From the NCBI RefSeq assembly GCF_000003605.2, contig NW_003151440.1, positions 1 through 21,582 on the forward strand: a stretch of 21,582 nt of DNA, read 5' to 3'. The stretch comes from Saccoglossus kowalevskii (taxonomy: Eukaryota > Hemichordata > Enteropneusta > Harrimaniidae). The notes beneath the pieces are model-generated. The model did no database searches. It saw only the letters and a list, made by a program, of their open reading frames with translations, and was not told the origin of the DNA. Numbering within the stretch: position 1 is the first letter of the stretch; every line of letters begins with the position of its first letter. Positions 1 through 11,810 of the stretch are shown piece by piece. Position numbers and translations under genes: made by a program.

Positions 1-621
1 TACAAAAGCATACACTGACTACAAAGTGTGCACTAAGCTATAAAGCATGCACTGAACTACTAAGCATATACTGAAATACAAAGCGTGCACTATGGTACAA
101 AGCATACACTGAACTACAAAGCGTACACTTAGCTACAAAGCATACACTGATCTACATAGCGTGCACTAAGCTACAAAGCGTGCACTGAGATACAAAGCAT
201 GCACTGAACTACAAAGTTTGCACCAAATTACGAAGCATGCACTTAACTACAAAGCGTGCACTGATCTACAAAACGTGCACTTAACTACAAAGTGTGCACT
301 GAACTACAAAGCGTGCACTGAGCTACAAAGCGTGCACTAAACTATAATGTATGCACTGAACTATGTGTGCACTGAGCTACAAATCGTGCACTGAGCTACA
401 AAACATGCACTGAGCTCCAAAGCATGCACTGAACTACAAAGCATGCATCAAAGTACGAAGTGTGCACTGAACTACAAAGCTTGCACTGAGCTACAAATCA
501 TGCACTGAGCTACAAAGCATGCACTGAACTACAAAGCGTGCACTAAGCTACAAAGCATACACTGAAATACATAGCGTGAACTAGGCTACAAAGCGTGCAC
601 TAAGGTACAAAGCATACACTG
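1..621. repeat. Irregular satellite domain 1 (left edge)
   Basis: The monomers here are heterogeneous. GCATAC, GCGTGC, GTGTGC and GCATGC cores mix with ends such as CTAAGC, CTGATC and CTTAAC, and there is no clear dimer rhythm. It resembles the irregular domains further right and is probably the truncated right end of another such domain lying beyond the window. A small deletion (CTATGTGTG around 361) shortens one monomer. No gene or other element is visible. The right boundary is approximate, placed where regular GCATGC/GTGTGC alternation begins. Confidence 0.75.
187..400. repeat. Diverged copy of the GAGAT-TTTGCACC marker block
   Basis: This run of about eleven monomers has a diagnostic order: GAGAT start, GTTTGCACCAA at 216, an AAACGTGCAC monomer, then CTATAATGTATGCAC. 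The same order recurs at 8231-8470 and 17577-17815. This left copy differs from those two at several sites (GAGATACAAAG against GAGATTCAAAG, CCAAATTACG against CCAAACTACG, CTATGTGTG against CTTTAATGTGTG). The other two are nearly identical to each other, so this looks like the oldest divergence of the three. Confidence 0.8.
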
Positions 622-924
622 ATCTACAAAGTGTGCACTGAGCTACAAAGTGTGCACTGAACTACAAAGCATGCACTTAACTACAAAGTGTGCACTGAGC
701 TACAAAGCATGCACTGAACTACAAAGTGTGCACTGAGCTATAAAGCATGCACTGAACTACAAAGTGTGCACTGAGCTACAAAGCATGCACTGAACTACAA
801 AGCATGCACTGAACTACAAAGCATGCACTTAAATACAAAGTGTGCACTGAGCTACAAAGCATGCACTTAACTACAAAGTGTGCACTGAGCTACAAAGCAT
901 GCACTTAACTACAAAGTGCACTGA

Positions 925-1877
925 GCTACAAAGCATGCACTTAACTACAAAGTGTGCACTGAGCTACAAAGCATGCACTTAACTACAAAGCGTGCACTGA
1001 GCTACAAAGCATGCACTGAACTACAAAGTGTGCACTGAGCTACAAAGCATGCACTGAACTACAAAGTGTGCACTGAGCTACAAAGCATGCACTGAACTAC
1101 AAAGTGTGCACTGAGCTACAAAGCATGCACTGAACTACAAAGTGTGCACTGAGCTACAAAGCATGCACTGAACTACAAAGTGTGCACTGAGCTACAAAGC
1201 ATGCACTGAACTACAAAGTGTGCACTGAGCTACAAAGCATGCACTGAACTACAAAGTGTGCACTGAGCTACAAAGCATGCACTTAACTACAAAGTGTGCA
1301 CTGAGCTACAAAGCATGCACTGAACAACAAAGTGTGCACTGAGCTACAAAGCATGCACTTAACGACAAAGTGTGCACTGAGCTACAAAGTGTGCACTGAA
1401 CTACAAAGCGTGCACTGAGCTACAAAGCATGCACTGAGCTACAAAGCATGCACTGAACTACAAAGTGTGCACTGAGCTACACAGCGTGCACTTAACGACA
1501 AAGTGTGCACTGAGCTACAAAGTGTGCACTAAGCTACAAAGCATACACTGATCTACAAAGCATACACTGAACTACAAAGCGTGCACTAAGCTACAAAGCA
1601 TACACTGAACTACAAAGCATACACTGAACTACAAAGCGTGCACTGAACAATAAAGCATGCACTGAGCTACGATATTTTCCCCTTAGCTACACAGCGTGCA
1701 CTTAACGACAAAGCGTGCACTGAGCTATAAAGCATGCACTGAACTACAAAGTGTGCACTGAGTTACACAGCGTGCACTTAACGACAAAGCGTGCACTGAG
1801 CTACAAAGTGTGCACTGAACTACAAAGCATGCACTGAGCTACAAAGCATGCACTGAACTACAAAGCATGCACTGAAC
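925..1877. repeat. Segment repeated at 7168-8120 (offset 6243)
   Basis: Diagnostic variants here match those at constant offset 6243: TGAACAACAA at 1321 and 7564, the divergent 20-bp monomer at 1667 and 7910, and the intervening GCATACAC run. The match fails near 922, where the left copy has a 17-bp monomer, and near 1877, where the right copy continues with TGCAAAGCG. It therefore marks a copied block of about 50 monomers and shows that the left homogenised domain contains a third junction piece. Confidence 0.7.
1667..1686 (+). repeat. Divergent 20-bp monomer, copy 1
   Basis: The sequence CTACGATATTTTCCCCTTAG replaces a normal 19-bp monomer. It keeps the CTAC start and AG end, but the middle is unrelated to the satellite core. 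Upstream is a run of GCATACAC monomers, then a CAATAAAG monomer. Downstream come CTACACAGCG, CGACAAAGCG, CTATAAAG and TTACACAGCG monomers. This full set of neighbours is the long form of the cassette, shared with copies at 7910, 11372, 12266 and 17256. Confidence 0.95.
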
Positions 1878-3221
1878 TACAAAGTGTGCACTGAGCTACA
1901 AAGCATGCACTGAACTACAAAGTGTTCACTGAGCTACAAAGCATGCACTTAACTACAAAGTGTGCACTGAGCTACAAAGCATGCACTGAACTACAAAGTG
2001 TGCAATGAGCTACAAAGCATGCACTTAACTACAAAGTGTGCACTGAGCTACAAAGCATGCACTGAACTACAAAGTGTGCACTGAGCTACAAAGCATGCAC
2101 TGAACTACAAAGTGTGCACTGAGCTACAAAGCATGCACTGAACTACAAAGTGTGCACTGAGCTACAAAGCATGCACTGAACTACAAAGTGTGCAATGAGC
2201 TACAAAGCATGCACTTAACTACAAAGTGTGCACTGAGCTACAAAGCATGCACTGAACTACAAAGCGTGCACTGAGCTACAAAGCATGCACTGAACTACAA
2301 AGTGTGCACTGAGCTACAAAGTGTGCACTGAACTACAAAGCATGCACTTAACTACAAAGTGTGCACTGAGCTACAAAGCATGCACTGAACTACAAAGTGT
2401 GCACTGAGCTATAAAGCATGCACTGAACTACAAAGTGTGCACTGAGCTACAAAGCATGCACTGAACTACAAAGCATGCACTGAACTACAAAGCATGCACT
2501 TAAATACAAAGTGTGCACTGAGCTACAAAGCATGCACTTAACTACAAAGTGTGCACTGAGCTACAAAGCATGCACTTAACTACAAAGTGCACTGAGCTAC
2601 AAAGCATGCACTTAACTACAAAGTGTGCACTGAGCTACAAAGCATGCACTTAACTACAAAGCGTGCACTGAGCTACAAAGCATGCACTGAACTACAAAGT
2701 GTGCACTGAGCTACAAAGCATGCACTGAGCTACAAAGCATGCACTGAACTACAAAGTGTGCACTGAGCTACAAAGCATGCACTGAACTACAAAGTGTGCA
2801 CTGAGCTATAAAGCATGCACTGAACTACAAAGTGTGCACTGAGCTACAAAGCATGCACTGAACTACAAAGCATGCACTGAACTACAAAGCATGCACTTAA
2901 ATACAAAGTGTGCACTGAGCTACAAAGCATGCACTTAACTACAAAGTGTGCACTGAGCTACAAAGCATGCACTTAACTACAAAGTGCACTGAGCTACAAA
3001 GCATGCACTTAACTACAAAGTGTGCACTGAGCTACAAAGCATGCACTTAACTACAAAGCGTGCACTGAGCTACAAAGCATGCACTGAACTACAAAGTGTG
3101 CACTGAGCTACAAAGCATGCACTGAGCTACAAAGCATGCACTGAACTACAAAGTGTGCACTGAGCTACAAAGCATGCACTGAACTACAAAGCGTGCACTG
3201 AACAATAAAGCATGCACTGAG

Positions 3222-3241
3222 CTACGATATTTTCCCCTTAG
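3222..3241 (+). repeat. Divergent 20-bp monomer, copy 2
   Basis: Same 20-bp variant. Here the GCATACAC run is missing upstream: normal GCATGC/GTGTGC monomers lead directly into GCGTGCACTGAA and CAATAAAG. Downstream the usual set follows, but one monomer is shortened by 2 bp (GAACTACAGTGTGC around 3297). That shortening is shared only with copies 3 and 6, so these three form a sub-lineage. Confidence 0.95.
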
Positions 3242-3788
3242 CTACACAGCGTGCACTTAACGACAAAGCGTGCACTGAGCTATAAAGCATGCACTGAACT
3301 ACAGTGTGCACTGAGTTACACAGCGTGCACTTAACGACAAAGCGTGCACTGAGCTACAAAGTGTGCACTGAACTACAAAGCATGCACTGAGCTACAAAGC
3401 ATGCACTGAACTACAAAGCATGCACTGAACTACAAAGTGTGCACTGAGCTACAAAGCATGCACTGAACTACAAAGTGTTCACTGAGCTACAAAGCATGCA
3501 CTTAACTACAAAGTGTGCACTGAGCTACAAAGCATGCACTTAACTACAAAGTGCACTGAGCTACAAAGCATGCACTTAACTACAAAGTGTGCACTGAGCT
3601 ACAAAGCATGCACTTAACTACAAAGCGTGCACTGAGCTACAAAGCATGCACTGAACTACAAAGTGTGCACTGAGCTACAAAGCATGCACTGAGCTACAAA
3701 GCATGCACTGAACTACAAAGTGTGCACTGAGCTACAAAGCATGCACTGAACTACAAAGCGTGCACTGAACAATAAAGCATGCACTGAG

Positions 3789-3808
3789 CTACGATATTTT
3801 CCCCTTAG
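3789..3808 (+). repeat. Divergent 20-bp monomer, copy 3
   Basis: Same variant, 567 bases after copy 2. The flanks, including the 2-bp-shortened CTACAGTGTGC monomer downstream, match copy 2, and so does the AGTGTTCACT monomer (3474 and 4041, also 567 apart). This is a recent tandem duplication of a 567-bp block. Confidence 0.95.
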
Positions 3809-4627
3809 CTACACAGCGTGCACTTAACGACAAAGCGTGCACTGAGCTATAAAGCATGCACTGAACTACAGTGTGCACTGAGTTACACAGCGTGCACTTA
3901 ACGACAAAGCGTGCACTGAGCTACAAAGTGTGCACTGAACTACAAAGCATGCACTGAGCTACAAAGCATGCACTGAACTACAAAGCATGCACTGAACTAC
4001 AAAGTGTGCACTGAGCTACAAAGCATGCACTGAACTACAAAGTGTTCACTGAGCTACAAAGCATGCACTTAACTACAAAGTGTGCACTGAGCTACAAAAG
4101 CATGCACTGAACTACAAAGTGTGCAATGAGCTACAAAAGCATGCACTTAAACTACAAAAGTGTGCACTGAAGCTACAAAGCATGCACTGAACTACAAAAG
4201 TGTGCACTGAGCTACAAAGCATGCACTGAACTACAAAGTGTGCACTGAGCTACAAAGCATGCACTGAACTACAAAGCATGCACTGAACTACAAAGCATGC
4301 ACTTAAATACAAAGTGTGCACTGAGCTACAAAGCATGCACTTAACTACAAAGTGTGCACTGAGCTACAAAGCATGCACTTAACTACAAAGTGCACTGAGC
4401 TACAAAGCATGCACTTAACTACAAAGTGTGCACTGAGCTACAAAGCATGCACTTAACTACAAAGCGTGCACTGAGCTACAAAGCATGCACTTAACTACAA
4501 AGTGTGCACTGAGCTACAAAGCATGCACTGAGCTACAAAGCATGCACTGAACTACAAAGTGTGCACTGAGCTACAAAGCATGCACTGAATTACAAAGCGT
4601 GCACTGAGCTACAAAGCATGCACTGAA

Positions 4628-4647
4628 CTACGATATTTTCCCCTTAG
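4628..4647 (+). repeat. Divergent 20-bp monomer, copy 4 (atypical left flank)
   Basis: Same 20-bp variant, but it is the only copy whose preceding monomer is a plain CTACAAAGCATGCACTGAA instead of CAATAAAGCATGCACTGAG. Only three monomers later the next copy starts, making a 77-bp tandem pair with copy 5 (20 + 3x19). Confidence 0.95.
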
Positions 4648-4704
4648 CTACACAGCGTGCACTTAACGACAAAGCGTGCACTGAACAATAAAGCATGCAC
4701 TGAG

Positions 4705-4724
4705 CTACGATATTTTCCCCTTAG
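4705..4724 (+). repeat. Divergent 20-bp monomer, copy 5 (short right flank)
   Basis: Same variant, 77 bases after copy 4. Downstream it goes from CTACACAGCG and CGACAAAGCG straight to CTACAAAGTGTGC, lacking the four-monomer stretch (CTATAAAG through the second CGACAAAGCG, 76 bp) found after most other copies. Copy 11 at 15036 lacks the same four monomers. Confidence 0.95.
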
Positions 4725-5748
4725 CTACACAGCGTGCACTTAACGACAAAGCGTGCACTGAGCTACAAAGTGTGCACTGAACTACAAAGCATGCACTGAG
4801 CTACAAAGCATGCACTGAACTACAAAGCATGCACTGAACTACAAAGTGTGCACTGAGCTACAAAGCATGCACTGAACTACAAAGTGTTCACTGAGCTACA
4901 AAGCATGCACTTAACTACAAAGTGTGCACTGAGCTACAAAGCATGCACTGAACTACAAAGTGTGCAATGAGCTACAAAGCATGCACTTAACTACAAAGTG
5001 TGCACTGAGCTACAAAGCATGCACTGAACTACAAAGTGTGCACTGAGCTACAAAGCATGCACTGAACTACAAAGTGTGCACTGAGCTACAAAGCATGCAC
5101 TGAACTACAAAGTGTGCAATGAGCTACAAAGCATGCACTTAACTACAAAGTGTGCACTGAGCTACAAAGCATGCACTGAACTACAAAGCGTGCACTGAGC
5201 TACAAAGCATGCACTGAACTACAAAGTGTGCACTGAGCTACAAAGTGTGCACTGAACTACAAAGCATGCACTTAACTACAAAGTGTGCACTGAGCTACAA
5301 AGCATGCACTGAACTACAAAGTGTGCACTGAGCTATAAAGCATGCACTGAACTACAAAGTGTGCACTGAGCTACAAAGCATGCACTGAACTACAAAGCAT
5401 GCACTGAACTACAAAGCATGCACTTAAATACAAAGTGTGCACTGAGCTACAAAGCATGCACTTAACTACAAAGTGTGCACTGAGCTACAAAGCATGCACT
5501 TAACTACAAAGTGCACTGAGCTACAAAGCATGCACTTAACTACAAAGTGTGCACTGAGCTACAAAGCATGCACTTAACTACAAAGCGTGCACTGAGCTAC
5601 AAAGCATGCACTGAACTACAAAGTGTGCACTGAGCTACAAAGCATGCACTGAGCTACAAAGCATGCACTGAACTACAAAGTGTGCACTGAGCTACAAAGC
5701 ATGCACTGAACTACAAAGCGTGCACTGAACAATAAAGCATGCACTGAG

Positions 5749-5768
5749 CTACGATATTTTCCCCTTAG
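5749..5768 (+). repeat. Divergent 20-bp monomer, copy 6
   Basis: Same variant with the CAATAAAG monomer upstream. Downstream is the full set including the 2-bp-shortened CTACAGTGTGC monomer, as in copies 2 and 3. It lies inside a roughly 1.12-kb higher-order repeat, followed by AGTGTTCACT at 6001. Confidence 0.95.
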
Positions 5769-7909
5769 CTACACAGCGTGCACTTAACGACAAAGCGTGC
5801 ACTGAGCTATAAAGCATGCACTGAACTACAGTGTGCACTGAGTTACACAGCGTGCACTTAACGACAAAGCGTGCACTGAGCTACAAAGTGTGCACTGAAC
5901 TACAAAGCATGCACTGAGCTACAAAGCATGCACTGAACTACAAAGCATGCACTGAACTACAAAGTGTGCACTGAGCTACAAAGCATGCACTGAACTACAA
6001 AGTGTTCACTGAGCTACAAAGCATGCACTTAACTACAAAGTGTGCACTGAGCTACAAAGCATGCACTGAACTACAAAGTGTGCAATGAGCTACAAAGCAT
6101 GCACTTAACTACAAAGTGTGCACTGAGCTACAAAGCATGCACTGAACTACAAAGTGTGCACTGAGCTACAAAGCATGCACTGAACTACAAAGTGCACTGA
6201 GCTACAAAGCATGCACTGAACTACAAAGTGTGCAATGAGCTACAAAGCATGCACTTAACTACAAAGTGTGCACTGAGCTACAAAGCATGCACTGAACTAC
6301 AAAGCGTGCACTGAGCTACAAAGCATGCACTGAACTACAAAGTGTGCACTGAGCTACAAAGTGTGCACTGAACTACAAAGCATGCACTTAACTACAAAGT
6401 GTGCACTGAGCTACAAAGCATGCACTGAACTACAAAGTGTGCACTGAGCTATAAAGCATGCACTGAACTACAAAGTGTGCACTGAGCTACAAAGCATGCA
6501 CTGAACTACAAAGCATGCACTGAACTACAAAGCATGCACTTAAATACAAAGTGTGCACTGAGCTACAAAGCATGCACTTAACTACAAAGTGTGCACTGAG
6601 CTACAAAGCATGCACTTAACTACAAAGTGCACTGAGCTACAAAGCATGCACTTAACTACAAAGTGTGCACTGAGCTACAAAGCATGCACTTAACTACAAA
6701 GCGTGCACTGAGCTACAAAGCATGCACTGAACTACAAAGTGTGCACTGAGCTACAAAGCATGCACTGAACTACAAAGTGTGCACTGAGCTACAAAGCATG
6801 CACTGAGCTACAAAGCATGCACTGAACTACAATGTGTGCACTGAGCTACAAAGCATGCACTGAACTACAAAGTGTGCACTGAGCTACAAAGCATGCACTG
6901 AACTACAAAGTGTGCACTGAGCTACAAAGCATGCACTGAACTACAAAGTGTGCACTGAGCTACAAAGCATGCACTTAACTACAAAGTGTGCACTGAGCTA
7001 CAAAGCATGCACTGAACTACAAAGTGTGCACTGAGCTACAAAGCATGCACTTAACGACAAAGTGTGCACTGAGCTACAAAGTGTGCACTGAACTACAAAG
7101 CGTGCACTGAGCTACAAAGCATGCACTGAGCTACAAAGCATGCACTGAACTACAAAGTGTGCACTGAGCTACAAAGCATGCACTTAACTACAAAGTGTGC
7201 ACTGAGCTACAAAGCATGCACTTAACTACAAAGCGTGCACTGAGCTACAAAGCATGCACTGAACTACAAAGTGTGCACTGAGCTACAAAGCATGCACTGA
7301 ACTACAAAGTGTGCACTGAGCTACAAAGCATGCACTGAACTACAAAGTGTGCACTGAGCTACAAAGCATGCACTGAACTACAAAGTGTGCACTGAGCTAC
7401 AAAGCATGCACTGAACTACAAAGTGTGCACTGAGCTACAAAGCATGCACTGAACTACAAAGTGTGCACTGAGCTACAAAGCATGCACTGAACTACAAAGT
7501 GTGCACTGAGCTACAAAGCATGCACTTAACTACAAAGTGTGCACTGAGCTACAAAGCATGCACTGAACAACAAAGTGTGCACTGAGCTACAAAGCATGCA
7601 CTTAACGACAAAGTGTGCACTGAGCTACAAAGTGTGCACTGAACTACAAAGCGTGCACTGAGCTACAAAGCATGCACTGAGCTACAAAGCATGCACTGAA
7701 CTACAAAGTGTGCACTGAGCTACACAGCGTGCACTTAACGACAAAGTGTGCACTGAGCTACAAAGTGTGCACTAAGCTACAAAGCATACACTGATCTACA
7801 AAGCATACACTGAACTACAAAGCGTGCACTAAGCTACAAAGCATACACTGAACTACAAAGCATACACTGAACTACAAAGCGTGCACTGAACAATAAAGCA
7901 TGCACTGAG

Positions 7910-7929
7910 CTACGATATTTTCCCCTTAG
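7910..7929 (+). repeat. Divergent 20-bp monomer, copy 7
   Basis: Same variant with the long-form left flank: a CACAGCG/CGACAAAG pair, then a GCATACAC/CTGATC run, then CAATAAAG. The right flank is the full set with normal-length monomers. It sits at the junction between the homogenised and irregular domains; its counterpart in the right super-repeat is at 17256 (offset 9346). Confidence 0.95.
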
Positions 7930-8230
7930 CTACACAGCGTGCACTTAACGACAAAGCGTGCACTGAGCTATAAAGCATGCACTGAACTACAAAGTGTGCA
8001 CTGAGTTACACAGCGTGCACTTAACGACAAAGCGTGCACTGAGCTACAAAGTGTGCACTGAACTACAAAGCATGCACTGAGCTACAAAGCATGCACTGAA
8101 CTACAAAGCATGCACTGAACTGCAAAGCGTGCACTGAACTACAAAGCATGCACTGAACTACAAAGTGTGCACTGAGCTACACAGTGTGCACTTAACGACA
8201 AAGCATGCACTGAACTACAAAGCATGCACT

Positions 8231-8470
8231 GAGATTCAAAGCATGCACTGAACTACAAAGTTTGCACCAAACTACGAAGCATGCACTTAACTACAAAGCA
8301 TGCACTGATCTACAAAACGTGCACTTAACTACAAAGTGTGCACTGAACTACAAAGCGTGCACTGAGCTACAAAGCGTGCACTAAACTATAATGTATGCAC
8401 TGAACTTTAATGTGTGCACTGAGCTACAGAGCATGCATGCACAGAACTACAAATCGTGCAATGAGCTACA
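8231..8470. repeat. GAGATTC-TTTGCACC marker block, middle copy
   Basis: This ordered set of rare monomers reads GAGATTCAAAG, GTTTGCACCAA (8260), TCTACAAAACGTGC, CTATAATGTATGC, CTTTAATGTGTGC, then a monomer lengthened to GCATGCATGCAC (8431). It matches 17577-17815 at offset 9346 and, more loosely, 187-400. The TCTACAAAACGTGC monomer reads AACATGC in the right copy, a CpG-to-CpA change. Confidence 0.85.
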
Positions 8471-8959
8471 AAGCATGTACTGAGCTACAAAGCATGCACT
8501 GAACTACAAAGTGTGCACTGAGCTACAAAGCATGAACTGAACTACAAAGTGTGCACTGAGCTACAAAGCATGCACTGAACTACAAAGTGTGCGCTGAGCT
8601 ACAAAGCATGCACTGAACTACAAAGTGTGCACTGATCCACAAAGCATGCACTGAACTACAAAGCGTGCACTAAGCTACAAAGCATTCACTGAACTACAAA
8701 GTGTGCACTGAGCTACAAAGCATGCACTGAGCTACAAAGCATGCACTGAACTACAAAGTGTGCACTGAGCTACACAGCTTGCACTTAACGACAAAGTGTG
8801 CACTGAGCTACAAAGCATGCACTTAACTACAAAGCGTGCACTGAACTACAAAGCATGCACTGAACAACAAAGTGTGCACTGAGCTACACAGCGTGCACTT
8901 AACTACAAAGTGTGCACTGAGCTACAAAGTGTGCACTGAGCTACAAAGTGTGCACTAAG

Positions 8960-9690
8960 CTACAAAGCATGCACTTAACTACAAAGCGTGCACTGATCTA
9001 AAAAACGTGCACTTAACTACAAAGTGTGCACTGAACTACAAAGCGTGCACTGAGCTACAAAGCTTGCACTAAACTATAATGTACGCACTGAACTATAATG
9101 TGTGCACTGAGCTACAGAGCATGCACTGAACTACAAATCGTACAATGAGTTACAAAGCATACACTTAACTACAAAGCGTGCACTGATCTAAAAAACGTGT
9201 ACTTAACTACAAAGTGTGCACTGAACTACAAAGTGTGCACTGAACTACAAAGCGTGCACTGATCTAAAAAACGTGCACTTAACTACAAAGTGTGCACTGA
9301 ACTACAAAGCGTGCACTGAGCTACAAAGCTTGCACTAAACTATAATGTACGCACTGAACTATAATGTGTGCACTGAGCTACAGAGCATGCACTGAACTAC
9401 AAATCGTACAATGAGTTACAAAGCATACACTTAACTACAAAGCGTGCACTGATCTAAAAAACGTGTACTTAACTACAAAGTGTGCACTGAACTACAAAGT
9501 GTGCACTGAACTACAAAGCGTGCACTGATCTAAAAAACGTGCACTTAACTACAAAATGTGCACTGAACTACAAAGCGTGCACTGAGCTACAAAGCTTGCA
9601 CTAAACTATAATGTACGCACTGAACTATAATGTGTGTTCTGAGCTACAGAGCATGCACTGAACTACAAATCGTGCAATAAGTTACAAAGC
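8960..9690. repeat. 266-bp higher-order repeat, three units
   Basis: A 14-monomer unit repeats with GCTTGCACTAAAC anchors at 9062, 9328 and 9594, exactly 266 (14x19) bases apart. Each unit has, in order, CTGATCTAAAAAACG, GCTTGCACTAAAC, CTATAATGTACGC, CTATAATGTGTG, CTACAGAGCATGC and AAATCGT monomers. The third unit carries GTGTGTTCTGAG in place of GTGTGCACTGAG. Confidence 0.85.
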
Positions 9691-10179
9691 ATGCACTGAA
9701 CTACAAATCGTGCACTGAGCTACAAAGCATGCACTGAACTACAAAGCGTGCACTGAACTACGAAGCGTGCACTAAGGTACAAAGCATACACTGAGCTACA
9801 AAGCGTGCACTAAGTTAGAAAGAATACACTGAACTACAAAGCATACACTGAACTACAACGCATTCACAGAACTACAAAGCATGCACTGAACTACAAAGTT
9901 TGAACTGAACTACAAAGTGTGCACTGAACTACAAAGCATGCACTGAACTACAAATTGTGCACTGAGCTACAAAGCATGCACTGAACTACAAAGTGTGCAC
10001 TGAACTACAAAGCGTGCACTAAGCTACGAAGCATACACTGAACTATAAAGCATACACTGAACTACAAAGCGTGCACTAAGCTACAAAGCATGCACTGAAC
10101 TACAAAGCATGCACTAAGCTACAAAGCATACACTGAACTACAAAGCGTGCACTAAGCTACAAAGCATGCACTTAACTAC

Positions 10180-10640
10180 AAAGCATGCACTTAACTACAA
10201 AGCGTGCACTGATCTAAAAAACGTGCACTTAACTACAAAGTGTGCACTGAACTACAAAGCGTGCACTGAGCTACAAAGCTTGCACTAAACTATAATGTAC
10301 GCACTGAACTATAATGTGTGCACTGAGCTACAGAGCATGCACTGAACTACAAATCGTACAATGAGTTACAAAGCATGCACTTAACTGCAAAGCGTGCACT
10401 GATCTAAAAAACGTGTACTTAACTACAAAGTGCACTGAACTACAAAGTGTGCACTGAACTACAAAGCGTGCACTGATCTAAAAAATGTGCACTTAACTAC
10501 AAAGTGTGCACTGAACTACAAAGCGTGCACTGAGCTACAAAGCTTGCACTAAACTATAATGTACGCACTGAACTATAATGTGTGTTCTCAGCTACAGAGC
10601 ATGCACTGAACTACAAATCGTGCAATGAGTTACAAAACAT
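10180..10640. repeat. 266-bp higher-order repeat, two units
   Basis: The same 14-monomer unit as at 8960-9690. Anchors at 10278 and 10542 are 264 apart because of one 2-bp-shortened AAAGTGCAC monomer near 10426. The second unit has GTGTGTTCTCAG and an AAAAAATGTGC monomer where other units read AAAAAACGTGC, a CpG-to-TpG change. Confidence 0.85.
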
Positions 10641-10952
10641 GCACTGAACTACAAATCGTGCACTGAACTACGAAGCGTGCACTAAGCTACAAAGCATGCA
10701 CTGAACTACAAAGCGTGCACTGAACTACAAAGCATGCACTGAATTACAAAGTTTGCACGGAACTACAAAGTGTGCACTGAACTACAAAGCATGCACTGAA
10801 CTACAAATTGTGCACTGAGCTACAAAGCATGCACTTTACTACAAAGTGTGCACTGAACTACAAAGCGTGCACTAAGCTACGAAGCATAAACTGAACTATA
10901 AAGCATACACTGAACTACAAAGCGTGCACTGAACAATAAAGCATGCACTGAG

Positions 10953-10972
10953 CTACGATATTTTCCCCTTAG
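10953..10972 (+). repeat. Divergent 20-bp monomer, copy 8
   Basis: Same variant. Its left flank is a distinctive CTACGAAGCATAAAC and CTATAAAGCATACAC run, then GCGTGCACTGAA and CAATAAAG. The right flank has CTGTAAAG instead of CTATAAAG and CTACACAGCG instead of TTACACAGCG. This copy lies inside the 533-bp block absent from the right super-repeat. Confidence 0.95.
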
Positions 10973-11371
10973 CTACACAGCGTGCACTTAACGACAAAGC
11001 GTGCACTGAGCTGTAAAGCATGCACTGAACTACAAAGTGTGCACTGAGCTACACAGCGTGCACTTAACGACAAAGCGTGCACTGAGCTACAAAGTGTGCA
11101 CTGAACTACAAAGCGTGCACTGAGCTACAAAGCATGCACTGAGCTACAAAGCATGCACTGAACTACAAAGTGTGCACTGAGCTACACAGCGTGCACTTAA
11201 CGACAAAGTGTGCACTGAGCTACAAAGTGTGCACTAAGCTACAAAGCATACACTGATCTACAAAGCATACACTGAACTACAAAGCATGCACTAAGCTACA
11301 AAGCATACACTGAACTACAAAGCATACACTGAACTACAAAGCGTGCACTGAACAATAAAGCATGCACTGAG

Positions 11372-11391
11372 CTACGATATTTTCCCCTTAG
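11372..11391 (+). repeat. Divergent 20-bp monomer, copy 9
   Basis: Same variant with the long-form GCATACAC left flank and full right flank, where one monomer reads GTGTACTGAG. It is 419 bases after copy 8 and is the partner of copy 13 at 20164 (offset 8792), as downstream markers such as ATGCGCTGAAC (11591 and 20383) confirm. Confidence 0.95.
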
Positions 11392-11810
11392 CTACACAGC
11401 GTGCACTTAACGACAAAGCGTGCACTGAGCTATAAAGCATGCACTGAACTACAAAGTGTGTACTGAGTTACACAGCGTGCACTTAACGACAAAGCGTGCA
11501 CTGAGCTACAAAGTGTGCACTGAACTACAAAGCATGCACTGAGCTACAAAGCATGCACTGAGCTACAAAGTGTGCACTGAACTACAAAGCATGCGCTGAA
11601 CTACAAAGCATGCACTGAACTGCAAAGCGTGCACTGAGCTACAGAGCATGCACTGAACTACAAATCGTGCAATGAGCTACAAAGCATGCACTGAGCTACA
11701 ACGCATGCACTGAACTACAAAGCGTGCACTGAGCTACAAAGCATGCACTGAACTACAAAGTGTGCGCTGAGCTACAAAGCATGCACTGAACTACAAATTG
11801 TGCACTTATC

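Larger units (their letters stand above)
622..7720. repeat. Homogenised satellite domain 1 (38-bp dimer, nested HORs)
   Basis: Regular alternation of CTACAAAGCATGCACTGAA and CTACAAAGTGTGCACTGAG monomers dominates. It is interrupted by rare diagnostic variants that recur in a fixed order: CTTAAATAC monomers at 831, 2502, 2899, 4305, 5426 and 6542, 17-bp AAAGTGCAC monomers, TGCAATGAG monomers, CTATAAAG monomers, and six of the 13 divergent 20-bp monomers. These markers define higher-order repeats of many monomers. CTTAAATAC to CTTAAATAC is 1121 bases (4305 to 5426) and 1116 bases (5426 to 6542), about 59 monomers each, while 2502 to 2899 is only 397. No gene is present. Confidence 0.85.

Noticed and set aside
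1671-1682. GGGGAAAATATC (reverse strand of the divergent monomer) as an NF-kB or NFAT site
   Set aside because: It does not fit the NF-kB consensus, and a bare GGAAAA core is too common to support a regulatory call without a gene nearby.
8431-8440. GCATGCATGC as a special site
   Set aside because: It is a simple 4-bp slippage of GCAT in one monomer, shared with 17777 through the super-repeat; nothing else marks it.
9070-9112. TATAAT boxes resembling bacterial -10 promoter elements (repeated in each 266-bp unit)
   Set aside because: They arise from a CTATAATG monomer variant in eukaryotic-type satellite, there is no -35 partner or gene downstream, and they recur only because the unit is repeated.
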